Positions 21,175 to 31,342 of a DNA stretch of 64,000 nt are shown one piece after another. Position 1 is the first letter of the stretch; each line of letters begins with the position of its first letter. The translations under genes were made by a program, and so were the position numbers. The DNA is from Catonia carolina (taxonomy: Eukaryota; Arthropoda; Insecta; Hemiptera; Achilidae), in contig JAQMRL010000007.1 of assembly GCA_035578175.1 (NCBI GenBank), positions 50,745,227 through 50,809,226 of the forward strand, given 5' to 3'. The notes below the pieces were generated by a model. The model saw only the letters and a program-made list of their open reading frames with translations, was not told the DNA's origin and did no database searches.

Positions 21175-22364
21175 GTAAAACATTTTATGAATAATTCAGA
21201 GAATGAATTTAATTTTAGAATTATAAAATGGGTGATACATGAAAGTTTACTGGAGCTGTCAAAGCATATTGTGTAGGTTAAAATAAAGAAAAAACTACGT
21301 GTAAACGTATGCCCTAAAACGCTTCGTTAGTGAGTGTATGGTTCCTAAAATTTGTGAGCTTGATTTCTGCTCCACCAGTAAATGAAACCTGACTAAAATT
21401 TCTGGAATCCAAATTTTGGGTTAATTATGGTGGTTTTATATATTAGTTTTACTTACATTGATAAATTATGAATGAAACGAAAGAGCAACTCAAACAGTTT
21501 TTTCTAGAGGTGTTCAATGTGAGCGCTATTCATCATCACATGGCCCATATCTAGGCAATAGGAGGGTTCTTTCCATAGTTTCCCATAGTTTAATCCACAA
21601 TCCTGGAGTAATTTATGCACAGTTGATTCAATACTATCTGTCACGTCCCATAGATCAGCTAGTAGTGGTTGCACATACACTATAATCGATCTACTGTAAG
21701 AGTACTCCACGCAAGGCAAGCGCCTATAGGTTGTAAACGAAAGTTTTACCCTAGTTGGCGTGTATCTACCTCTCCACCTGACAACTATCTTGCACTACGT
21801 CCCATCATAAAAATATCTACATCCAGCTAAAATAAACATTATCCTATAAGCGTTTTCAATTATACCGTCCTGATTACTTGTAATTATTGTAGTTTCATAA
21901 AGACTCCTTAATTAATTATTTTAACCATTACATTTAACAAAATAATTTTTTTCTACTTTTTAATGTTTACCGCTTTTATGTTTCAAAAACTCAACACATT
22001 CACTATCACACATGTTAACAAAACACGGCTTACAAAACTTTTCTACTTCAGTCTACAAAGAAAATCGAAACGAACCGATACAATTCCAAAAGATAACTGA
22101 TGAAACTAAAAACGAGTTAAACACGGGCAAGTGCAAACAGTTGTATTAAACTAGCCACAGACATTAATTATTTTAATGATATGAAATAAACAATCTGAAA
22201 TGATAAACAACGAATCACTGGAATCGTTTACTCTCCTGTTACAATTCAAGTGCATTAGTCTTATATTACTTGTGACCAAAAATAAAATAAAACTGAATCT
22301 ATAATAAAAACCTACTATTCATAAATAATAATTTAATAATAGTAAATAATGTAACAAAAAATAA
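21175..22364. other. Intron sequence, no gene seen
   Basis: AT-rich. Open frames here are short and match no family I recognise. Confidence 0.4.
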
Positions 22365-22375
22365 CAATGTAATAG

Positions 22376-23268
22376 TTTTTTTTGTCATCAGTCTCTCGAC
22401 TGGTTTGATGCAGTTCTCTAACCTGTTCTATCTTGCGCAAGTCGTTTCATATCTACATACCTGTAACACCCTACATCTTTTGTAATTTGCTTTATATATT
22501 CTAATCTTTGCCTTCCTCTACAATTTACTCCCTCAATATTACCCTCCATTATTGATAGCCCAATACCTGGATGACTTAGGATATGCCCCACCAGCCTATC
22601 CCTTCTTTTGGTAAGATGCTTCCATATACTTCTTTTTTCATCCACTCGCCTAAGAACCTCTAAATTACTTATTTTGTCCACCCACCTAATCTTTAACATT
22701 TTCCTATAACACCACATTTCAAAAGCTTCTATCCTCTTCCTTTCTACAGCCCCTATCACCCACGTTTCACTTCCGTATAATGCTACAATCCAAACATAAT
22801 GTTTTAAAAAATTTTTCCTAATCTGTAAATTAATGTTTGTAGTCAGTAAGCTGTTTTTCATTTCAAAGGCTTTTCTAGCTTGAGCAATTCTACTCTTGAT
22901 ATCACTTGTGCTTCTACCATCCTTTGTTATTTTACTCCCTAGATAGCAGAATTCCCTAACTTCCTGTATGTTTTCGTTGCCTACTTTTAAATTTCCCATC
23001 TCTTCTAAACCACTCTTGCTGCTGCACAACACTTTCGTTTTGTTCTTATTAATTTTCATGAAGTAATCCTTTCTCAAGATCTCATCCATTCCATTTAAGG
23101 CATCCTCTAGTTCTTTCTTTGCCTTGGCTAATACTACTATATCATCGGCGAATCTCAGCATTTTTATTGTTTCTCCTTGAATTTTTATTCCTGCGTCAAA
23201 TTTCTCCTTCACTTCATTTATAGCCTCTTCTATATACAAGTTAAAAAGTAGTGGTGACAAAGAACAAC
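22376..23268 (-). mobile_element. 5'-truncated LINE with RT active site and 3' hairpin
   Basis: The minus-strand frame (23260 to 22418) reads SPLLFNLYIEEAI, then MLRFADDIVVLAKAKKELED with the RT catalytic FADD, FCYLGSKITKDGR, VALYGSETW, FEMWCYRKMLKIRWVDKISN and GRQRLEYI. The 5' end is lost before the RT palm. The 3' end carries hairpin CAGTC-GAGA-GACTG then GATGAC and an A8 tail. The 11-bp target duplication CAATGTAATAG lies at 22365-22375 and 23269-23279. The frame is otherwise open, so the insertion is fairly young. Confidence 0.92.
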
Positions 23269-23494
23269 CAATGTAATAGTAACAATAATAAAATTTCAGT
23301 TATTAATGGTAAACTAATGTTCAATTTATAAAACATTTTCTAATAAATGAATTGAAAGTGTTTTTATTATATTAAGCTTAGAGTGAATTAATGTCGTATG
23401 GATTTTTTTTTGATCATGCTGTGGGTATTTTTAATTAATACCCATGCTCATTTGTATTGCTGGTTGCCTACGTTGGAGTAATCTTAGCGTAGAC

Positions 23495-23917
23495 CAGTGG
23501 TTCCCAACCTGGGGGCAATCGCCCCCTAGTGGGCGATTTGGATTTGCAGAGGGGCGATGAGTATTCAAAGACAGAAAAAATAAAACTGTACTACAGGGTA
23601 GAATCTTTACTGTCGCGGATACATGTTTTTTTTACAAACAAATAGTTTAGTTTTTACAAACAAATAATCTTAACCCTTTGTTGACATTTTTTATGGTCGA
23701 GCTCCTACACATGAGATGAAGAATTCTGGACACAACTGCTTTGGTTGATTATTTGTTGTGAACAATAATAAATCTTTTTTACAGAATAACATACTTTATT
23801 ATTTATCAACACATTACTTCAAATTAAATTAGGTATACGATGCTAAGAGAAGGGGGCGATAGGTGTAAGTCATCCTTCACAAAGGGGCGATGCCCCATAA
23901 AAGGTTGGGAACCACTG
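23495..23917. mobile_element. hAT-type MITE
   Basis: The 16-bp terminal inverted repeats are CAGTGGTTCCCAACCT and its complement. A perfect 8-bp target duplication, GCGTAGAC, lies at 23487-23494 and 23918-23925. Length 423 bp, no coding. The 8-bp duplication and CAGTG...CACTG ends identify the hAT superfamily. Confidence 0.92.
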
Positions 23918-24588
23918 GCGTAGACAGACTCTACATCCATTATTGACCCTAAAGGAAAGAATTGAACAGGTTCAGATCAGGTGTACGCAAAGTAAGTCAT
24001 GTCATCCAGTCCCTTGTGGTCAATCCAGTGGTGGAGATAATTTAATTCAACCAATCATGTATACTGTTGTGCCAGTGAGGAGACGCACAATCTTGTTGCC
24101 AAGTATATTTCTGTTGTTCACTCTGTAGTTGAAGAAAATTCATAGTTGTAGCATATCAAGATTGTTAATTTCAGACACCCTTGCTTCCGTGAAAAAGAAC
24201 GGCCTGTAGATTTGCTGTCGGAATACATAAAAAAACATCCAGTTTTAAAGATTCTTGTTCACATATCTGTATCTCGTGATAATTTTATGACTTCTAAATC
24301 ATGAACACAAAATGTTGATTTACTACAAAGTAAGGTGCGATAAAGAAAGTCTTCATTGTCATGGTACTTAATTTCATTTGTTTTATAACTAACCCTCCCT
24401 GACAACCTTACAACAAATAAATAAAATAAAATGATGACTTGATTTTATCAATCACAATATTTTAAAGTGCTTACGCCGTATAGCATATATTTCTCAGGAA
24501 GCTCTGAGCTTCCAACATTGAAAGAAATGTTGAAATCAGTTGGATTTATTTGTAAATTTATTAAATTTCAATTTTGTTCTTGTTTCAG

Positions 24589-24723
24589 AATTCATTTGCT
24601 GACATTGCTAGGTTACTGTCAGATTTCTTTAGAGATTTAGACGTTGTTCCTTCCGACGTTATAGCTGGCCTTGTTTTGTTAAGAAAATTTCAAAAAATTG
24701 AAAGAGAAGCTGTGATCAGCCAG
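24589..24723 (+). CDS. inaE: DAGL (inaE-like) exon, FFRDLD..PSD segment
   Basis: The 45-codon exon reads NSFADIARLLSDFFRDLDVV, PSDVIAGLVLLRKFQ and KIEREAVISQ. The FFRDLD.VPSD.IAGL.LL block is one of the most conserved parts of DAGL-alpha and lies just before the lipase domain. It starts without Met, so it is easily missed in start-to-stop searches. Acceptor TTGTTTCAG ends at 24588; donor GTTAGT starts at 24724. Both junctions are phase 0. Confidence 0.92.
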
Positions 24724-25041
24724 GTTAGTTGATATAATTATACCTTGAACGACTTAACTTACCTTGCATTAAATCAAGGTACCAATTTACCATTTAAGTC
24801 GTGTGTTAAACTGTATTCCATGATGTCCATCGTACGAGGGTCATTCGTAAAATAAGGTTCCCTAAGCTGCCGAGACAGAATGCGATGTGCTGGGAGAAAT
24901 CTGGCAACACTGTCTTACTCATCAGCTCTCCCTCTCTTTTTCTGCACCACTCCCGCCTCGCTACGTCGATCAGTGCCGGCCTAGCAGCCTTCGAAGATAG
25001 AGCTCCCTATCGCTGTTACCGCCAGATGCGAAATTCGCGCT

Positions 25042-25662
25042 GTGATATGTTTTTTAAATGCAAAACAGATTTCACCTATTGACATTCATCGTCAGTTAAT
25101 TGAAGTGTATGGCGAAAACTGCATATCTGTTCAACATGTTCAGAAATGGTGTAGAGAATTCAGTGAAGGCCGCACGGAAATTTACGATGAAAACCGAAGC
25201 GGATGGCCTTCAGTTTCAGATGGAATTGTCGAAAAAGTTGAGACAATATTGCTTGAAGATCGGAGAATCACCATTAATGAACTTGCTTTGCGTATTCCTG
25301 AGACTTCCAACACCACAATCCATAAGATTTTAACAGAAAAATTAGGCTATCACAAAATGTGTGCGCGGTGGGTACCGCGAATGCTCATGTCTTACATCAA
25401 ACTCTAGAACTGCTGACAGATTTTGGCTGGACTGTTGTGCCCCCCCTACAGCCCGGACCTAGCCTCAAGTGATTATCACTTATTCCCAAAATTAAAGGAA
25501 CACTTGGGTGGCCTACGCTTCAGCACCGATGATGAAGTCAAGGAAGAGGTTACTCGATTCCTCAAAGGATTGGCGGCAGAATTCTACAACATGGGGATAG
25601 AAAATTTGGAGCATCGTCTGCAAAAGTGTTTGGACAGAAACGGCGATTATGTAGAAAAATAG
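25042..25662 (+). pseudogene. mariner transposase, catalytic centre deleted
   Basis: The first piece (25042-25407) gives the DNA-binding part: ISPIDIHRQLIEVYGENCIS, then WCREFSEGRTEIYDENRSGW and LGYHKMCARWVPRMLM. The second (about 25426-25662) resumes at PPYSPDLASSDYHLFPKLKE, which holds the third catalytic Asp, and ends LDRNGDYVEK. The segment with the first two catalytic Asp residues is absent, so the enzyme cannot work. It could still be moved in trans through its intact ends. Confidence 0.88.
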
Positions 25663-25702
25663 CGTAAGTTTTAAGCTTTAAATTGATGTATAACACTAAA
25701 AT

Positions 25703-26696
25703 AAAAAATCTGGTGTGAAACACTCACACAACTTTCTCTTGCCAGTGCAAATAATTAACAATAAACCTAACATTAGTATTAAAACATTAGAAATTAACAA
25801 AAACTAACCTCAAAAACATAACCTTATTTTAATCATGAGTGAAAGACGCAAAATGAAAATCAACCTCATTTTGGCTTAGAAATACGGAAAATCTCTCTTT
25901 CTCTCTAAGCTAGGCTCTGTAGAGAAAAATGCTTTAAATAAAAGTTGTAGATCTTTTAATTTTCTATAAATTTAATTATATACACTTTTGTCGTAAATTG
26001 CATACTAAGGCCGAAATGTTAAAAAAATCGATTTTTCTCACGTTTTCGTGAGAAAAAAAACAGAAAATCGCAAATTACCGCTAAACTAAGCGTTATACAA
26101 AAAAATGTTTGAATTAAAAGTTGTAGGTTTTTAAATTCTCTACAACTTTTATTATATAAGTTTTTGCGCTAAAATTTATATTAAAGCCGTAATCTTAAAA
26201 AAACAACGTTTTTACGTGAAAACCGCCTCACCGAGAATTTCAGCAAACATGGCGCCTACCCTATCTTGTAGAGAATAAAAAATTAAGTAAAATAGGCGAT
26301 TTTAAAAAAAATCGTAGGACCAGTTTTTGAGAAAATCGCAAAAAACTGAAAAATTATACGAATAAACTACTACTTCCGGTTGACCGATTTTGATGAAAAT
26401 GTTCATGTCGCGTCCGGTAGTGGTATGTAACTTAAGTTTCAAGTTCGTACGACGTTCCGTTCTTGAGATATTCTGTTCACACACAGACACACTGACACAC
26501 AGACACACACACACACACACACAGACACACACACACACACACACAGACACACACACAGACCAATCGCTAAAAACATGTTTTTTGGATTCAGGGGGTCTGA
26601 AAACGTATAGATCCGGTGAAAACTCGATTTCGAAAAATCGACATGAAAACAATACTTTCCTTCCTATATATTCATATAGGCAAGAGAAAGTAAAAA
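25703..26696 (-). mobile_element. HINE/DINE-like repeat, copy H (full length)
   Basis: The minus-strand copy has complete ends: AAATCTGGTGTGAAACACTC at the left, GGCAAGAGAAAGT at 26679-26691. The CA/GACA microsatellite (26477-26559) is long and interrupted. It lies inside the mariner at 24835-26750 and must be younger than it. Confidence 0.88.
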
Positions 26697-26750
26697 TATA
26701 GCTGTCTATTTTTAAAAATCATGGGAACCTTATTTTACGAATGACCCTCG

Positions 26751-27896
26751 TATTTTTATGGGTGATACTAGAACATGATTGAAAGTTTAATATTTTTGTT
26801 GTTTACAAAATAAATGTTTAAGTTTATTTAAGTTAAATATCAACAGCTTGGTCATTAGTGATTGTTGTGGATTATGTAAAGGTGAGAACCTAGGAACTTT
26901 GCTTTGAAGTCTAGCATGCCATTACATTATGGAGCCATAAAATTTAAGTGTTAGTCACCAGTTATTGAGTGTTGTGTCCATAGCAATGAATGCCTAAAAC
27001 TTAGACTTATTTCTACTTTCACGCGAATGTTAAGCCACTGCAACGCCTTGACAACATGAAACTGAAGAAAAGACTGAATCTTCAGAAAACCTGATTTGTT
27101 TCTTGTATCACCATTGCTCTTTCTACTTAAACACTGTTTGCCAGGTGCTCGACCATGCCATAATGAAGGAGAAAATAATATGGATACAGCTTCTGTTGAC
27201 GACTTGTCAAGAGAAGATGATGTTTTTGCCAGACGTCAGGATCTTAACAGTTCTTCTCAGAACCATGCTAGTCTGACTGCATTAATAGATCAACACATAA
27301 CCGGCTCTTTTCCGGGCCATTAACTTACTAAAGTTTCACAAACCCACTCATTATTGTCACCATCTGGAAAAACTTTTATTATACCATTCAGAACACATTT
27401 TGATGTGTGTTGTATTTATTTTAATTCATTTAATACCCTTAGCATTAAGTTACAGTACATCAAACCCTCTCCAACTGTCAGTTTATCATATGCAAATCTG
27501 AATACACTTGAAGAAGATTTAATGTACCCATTTATTATAAAATATTTCACTTATAAAATAAGTTGAGTATTTGTACTTCAATATTTTTAATTTTAATAAT
27601 CTCATTAAATGAATACAATGTGGTCTTTTAATTTTTTCCCATTTTCTATTGTTAATTAAATTTTTATATATAGCTTCTCTTATATTGTTTTTCATTTCTG
27701 CAAAACCGATTGATTTGAAAATGTCTAATTTTTTTGACTTGCGAGTGATTTATTCATATTTTTGATAAGTACTGTATTATGTTTAGTAAAATCTTTGTAA
27801 TACTGTTTTTAAGGGACAGCACCATGTTAGTGTTTGTGATGGAAAAGTGGAAAAGTGTCTTAGCCAGGATGGAAGTAGAAAATAGACTTACTTGCT
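26751..27896. other. Intron sequence with a diverged SINE trace
   Basis: Near 26833-26935 there is a weak relative of SINE type 3 (TCAACAGCTTGGTCATTAG shared with 18148). An open stretch at 27096-27323 is translatable but matches nothing I know and has no convincing splice sites. Confidence 0.4.
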
Positions 27897-28052
27897 CTTT
27901 TTGTTTTGTTTTACATACAACTGTGTTTTGCAATGCAGTCAATGAGAGGGGTGGTAGATAAAAATGAGTGATGAAGAAATGCCAGACCTGACCAGAAATC
28001 GAACCCATGACTGCGCCTTGAAGCCAGTTGTGCTGACCGCTACACCATGGGC
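27897..28052 (-). mobile_element. tRNA-derived SINE, head type 2
   Basis: The minus-strand head begins GGCCCATGGTGTAGCGGTCA, an A box close to tRNA-Glu, followed by the B box ATGGGTTCGATTTC and CAGGTCTGGC. The tail is diverged but keeps GACTGCATTGCAAAAC. Boundaries are approximate. Confidence 0.72.
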
Positions 28053-29115
28053 CAGACATGGTTCTCATTATCTCATTCTTATATATTCTCGTTATCTAAG
28101 AATAACTGATCTTTATAATACTGATCATATAAATACCTACTTTATAAATGCAGCATTGTGCACTATTTTTCTCCCACCATGACATTTTTAGTTTTCATAA
28201 ACCAATGTTTAATTTGACAAAAATTATATAAAATTTACTCAACTTATCTGCATTAAAAATATCCCTTGATAATCCTTTAAACACTAGGGTAAAAATTTTC
28301 TTTTAACGATTTAGCATCGTTTTCATTAAATCATCCTGCTTCTCCACATATCTGACGATAAACAATTCCATGGCATGTTTTAAATCGATCAATCCAACCA
28401 CTAGAGCCAATAAAGTCATTAATCTGCAGTTATTTTGCAATTTCGAGGACTTTTTCTGTTTAAAATGAGCTCACAACTCGCACTAAGAGGCAGCTGAATT
28501 GTTAAAACTTCAAGGTGACTAAGAGTTGATTGACATTGATGATGTCTATTTATCATGTTTCGAGGGTAGTGGTAGAGAAGACTGTTTTTTTTTTGTCAAG
28601 AGAAATACAGTGACCCTTTTTATTTCTGTGCCTGAGTTTTGGTGCTAAAAATAAAAATTAACTACATTTTTAACATTTTTATTCGTTTGAATTTTTATTT
28701 ATTAATCAGAAACTGAATGTAATACGGGGGATTTGGCATGTAGTAAGAGAGTATATCTACATAGTTTCTTCTTGGATACTTAAAGGACTTCAGAAAAAAT
28801 GTGTAGCAAGCAGAAAATCTTATAAACTATGAGTGTATTACTCAGATTTTACTGTACTGGTAAATTTTTTTATAAAATAAGTTTGTGATAAAAGTAACAA
28901 ATGAAAATGAGAAGGTATGTTTTCTGTTCAAGTAATAAAAATTTGTACTTGTCTTTTATTAATTTTTTTTTAACATTTTCCGTAAATATAATGATTTACC
29001 TGTTGTGAATTTGGTAAGCGCAAACCTGGAATGGAACCTTCTTGGTTCGATAAGGTTTGTTATATTCTTCCTTCATTGTATATAATTCATTAAACATGTG
29101 TGAATTTAATTTCAG
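28053..29115. other. Intron sequence, no gene seen
   Basis: AT-rich. It ends in the acceptor TTTAATTTCAG of the exon at 29116. Confidence 0.4.
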
Positions 29116-29318
29116 AGAAAGAATGATACATATCGATACTTATCTGGAGTTCCAGTCACGTCAAAGACAAGATTCCTTCCTCTTGGCGATTCACAATATT
29201 ATCAGCATTTCCAGGCTGTTATTCATTACATGCATTATGCTCTTGCTGCTTATGGATGGCCAATGTTTTTAATGACCCATTCAGCTACAGGAATATGTCA
29301 GTTGTGCACCAAATTTAG
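29116..29318 (+). CDS. inaE: DAGL (inaE-like) exon, YLSG.PVT and AAYGWP block
   Basis: The frame reads RKNDTYRYLSGVPVTSKTRF, LPLGDSQYYQHFQAVIHYMH, YALAAYGWPMFLMTHSA and TGICQLCTKFR. YALAAYGWP and the LSG.PVT motif are hallmarks of DAGL at the start of the lipase domain. Acceptor ends at 29115, donor GTAAAA starts at 29319. It enters in phase 0 and leaves in phase 2. A longer ATG-initiated frame overlapping this exon is in the wrong frame. Confidence 0.92.
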
Positions 29319-29479
29319 GTAAAATATTTTTAAGTCTGTATTAATAATATTTATTAAACATTTTTATGTTGGACTAATGATTTTATTGTTTAACGTATAT
29401 TGAAAACTTTTTCACATTCATCTGTTTGTAGTATATAATATGATTGTACGAATCCAAAATTTTGAATTTGGATCTATAC

Positions 29480-29784
29480 AAACAATATTGTTAAGTGGAG
29501 TTACAGTAAAATATAGAAAGAGAGTCAGCTGAATTCATTTTTCCAGTGTAATAAACGTTATTGCAGTAATTAAAAGGATCACTACCTACGGAGCAGAGGT
29601 GTGGGAGATGTCAGATAGAGATGCAAAACTCGTGCAATCAATGGAAACGAACTATTGGCATTAGAGATGTGGAGTTATGAGATTGGACAGACTTAGAAAT
29701 CAGGTTGTCAAAGTTAGAGTTAATGACAGCATTGTGGAAATAGTTGAGTTTAAATGGTTGAATTAGTATGGGCACATGAAGACG
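29480..29784 (+). repeat. 305-bp direct repeat, left copy
   Basis: Matches 30183-30487 with 3 differences in 305 positions. It begins AAACAATATTG and ends GGGCACATGAAGACG, directly abutting the retroposon at 29785. The sequence is part of a decayed LINE. It behaves as a very long target-site duplication. Confidence 0.92.
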
Positions 29785-30182
29785 TGCCCATAACAGACAG
29801 GTGGAGTGTCAAATTATTTACACTCAATCTGTTCGTTGCAAGGCAAAAATAAATAGTTCTGTTTCTTATCACATGGTCAGCCAATTAAATGACTGAATCG
29901 TTTAAGAACAGAAGAGGTAGAGGTGTAAAAGACACTAGTCAGAGTTATCTTCTCTGATAGTAATGAATTTCACTATACAGCCAGACCCTGTGGTGAATGA
30001 AGTGAAGTTGTCATTTACAGAGTGGAAAATATGTGCTTTTCAGAGGGCCCGGCATGCTGATAAGCGTACTTTTCCACTCAGTGAGGAAGGCAATGGTATA
30101 CCACCTCACTCCTCGTTTTTACTTAGTAAAACCTCTAGAGGTTCAAACCAGCCTTTCGGCTGTTGACCTAAACAACAACAAC
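29785..30182 (+). mobile_element. (AAC)n-tailed retroposon, copy 2, between 305-bp repeats
   Basis: It starts TGCCCATAACAGACAGGTGG and ends CCAGCCTTTCGGCTGTTGAC, then CTAAACAACAACAACA. The internal segment repeatedly yields a short frame containing RARHADKRTFPLSEEGNG in several copies; this is probably chance preservation, not a gene. The flanks are 305-bp direct repeats, where other copies in the window have duplications of about 6-11 bp. Confidence 0.88.
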
Positions 30183-30487
30183 AAACAATATTGTTAAGTG
30201 GAGTTACCGTAAAATATAGAAAGAGAGTCAGCTGAATTCATTTTCCCAGTGTAATAAACGTTATTGCAGTAATTAAAAGGATCACTACCTACGGAGCAGA
30301 GGTGTGGGAGATGTCAGATAGAGATGCAAAACTCGTGCAATCAATGGAAACGGACTATTGGCATTAGAGATGTGGAGTTATGAGATTGGACAGACTTAGA
30401 AATCAGGTTGTCAAAGTTAGAGTTAATGACAGCATTGTGGAAATAGTTGAGTTTAAATGGTTGAATTAGTATGGGCACATGAAGACG
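30183..30487 (+). repeat. 305-bp direct repeat, right copy
   Basis: Starts immediately after the AAC tail. The decayed LINE then continues without a break past 30487, so this copy is the original arrangement and the left copy is the duplicate. Confidence 0.92.
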
Positions 30488-31104
30488 ATGCCAGAAGATA
30501 ATTGGATGCTGGAGATGAGGCCTGGGAGAGGTAGGCCTCAGTTGTCCTGGTGGGAGTGCATCAGGAGATGTAGTTTTAAAAATTGAGTAAGGATTACTGG
30601 CAGGATAGGGTTACATAAAGATTAGCTTATGAGAAATGCCAGAGAGTGTACCGCGGCGAGCTTGCTATTTGCCGGTAGCAGCACCAGTCTGGTTATTTAA
30701 TTGTTACACCTTGTTTGTCGATTAACATGTTAGTTCAGTGTGAACAATCTGTTGTTCATCTTTTGGGAAATCATATACTTATGTGGTATGAACTTGCAAT
30801 GAAAATAAAAAATGCTGGACAGCAAGGAAATACTCCTAAGAGAGTTGAAGGGTAAAAATTAGGTGGAGGGCTAAGAAAGTGGTGTTGGGTGTGAGGCTAA
30901 AATTGGAGAGACTTTGTAGGAATATGTCCAAGATAATTGTACAAGAAAGAGATGGACAGTCCTTACACTGCACTCGGGAAACTGGAGTTAAGAGTTCATG
31001 ACGATGACTCCATCTTTATTTGATAGGCAATTATATACAACAATTTTGAGTAATAGTTATTTACACATGTAATGTGTATTTTAATCACTTAATTATTTTT
31101 CCAG

Positions 31105-31342
31105 GTGTGCTTGTTTACCATGTTGCTGTAAAAGTTCAAAATCGGACACTGAAGCAATTATAGTTGATGATAATTGTTGTAGTTGTAATTATGCTGCGTT
31201 ACGTAGTATGGTATCTGCTGGCGATGTTTCAATAGAATATGCTACGTACCATGTTGATGTTGGTGAAACACCATTTTTTGTTGCTATTGATTATAAGAAA
31301 AGAAAAGTAGTCCTTAGCATTCGTGGAACACTTTCAATGAAG
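31105..31342 (+). CDS. inaE: DAGL (inaE-like) exon, Cys-rich linker and lipase core start
   Basis: The exon opens CACLPCCCKSSKSDTEAI, then DDNCCSCNYAALRSM, EYATYHVDVGETPFFVAIDY, KKRKVVLSIRGTLSMK. The Cys cluster, NCC.CN, ETPF.VA.D and V.SIRGT motifs match DAGL-alpha in order. V.SIRGT is the strand and oxyanion-side loop that precedes the nucleophile elbow. Clustered Cys may be acylation or metal sites (inference). Acceptor TTTTTCCAG ends at 31104; donor GTAATT starts at 31343; phases 2 in, 0 out. Confidence 0.93.

Larger units (their letters stand above)
24835..26750 (+). mobile_element. Internally deleted mariner with nested HINE
   Basis: The 28-bp terminal inverted repeats are identical at 24835-24862 and 26723-26750, starting CGAGGGTCATTCGTAAAATA. 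TA flanks both. The transposase is in two pieces with the middle missing. HINE copy H (25703-26696) is inserted between the transposase end and the right terminal repeat. Confidence 0.92.
29560..30690 (+). pseudogene. Decayed LINE RT C-terminal region, interrupted by a retroposon
   Basis: Broken frames read TTYGAEVWEMSDRDAKLVQS, RLRNQVVKVRVND, YGHMKTMPEDNWMLEMRPGR and GRPQLSWWECIRRC, ending CQRVYRGELAIC with stop codons throughout. These are the end of a non-LTR retrotransposon RT. The (AAC)n retroposon and a 305-bp duplication lie within it. Confidence 0.68.

Noticed and set aside
27096..27323. Acidic 75-residue frame, possible alternative lipase exon
   Set aside because: No match to the lipase at that position of the protein, and the flanking exons at 24589 and 29116 join in phase without it.
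29963..30166. Short protein with RARHADKRTFPLSEEGNG, also at 54567
   Set aside because: It occurs only inside copies of the (AAC)n retroposon, reading on the retroposon's strand, and is broken in other copies. More likely chance than a gene.
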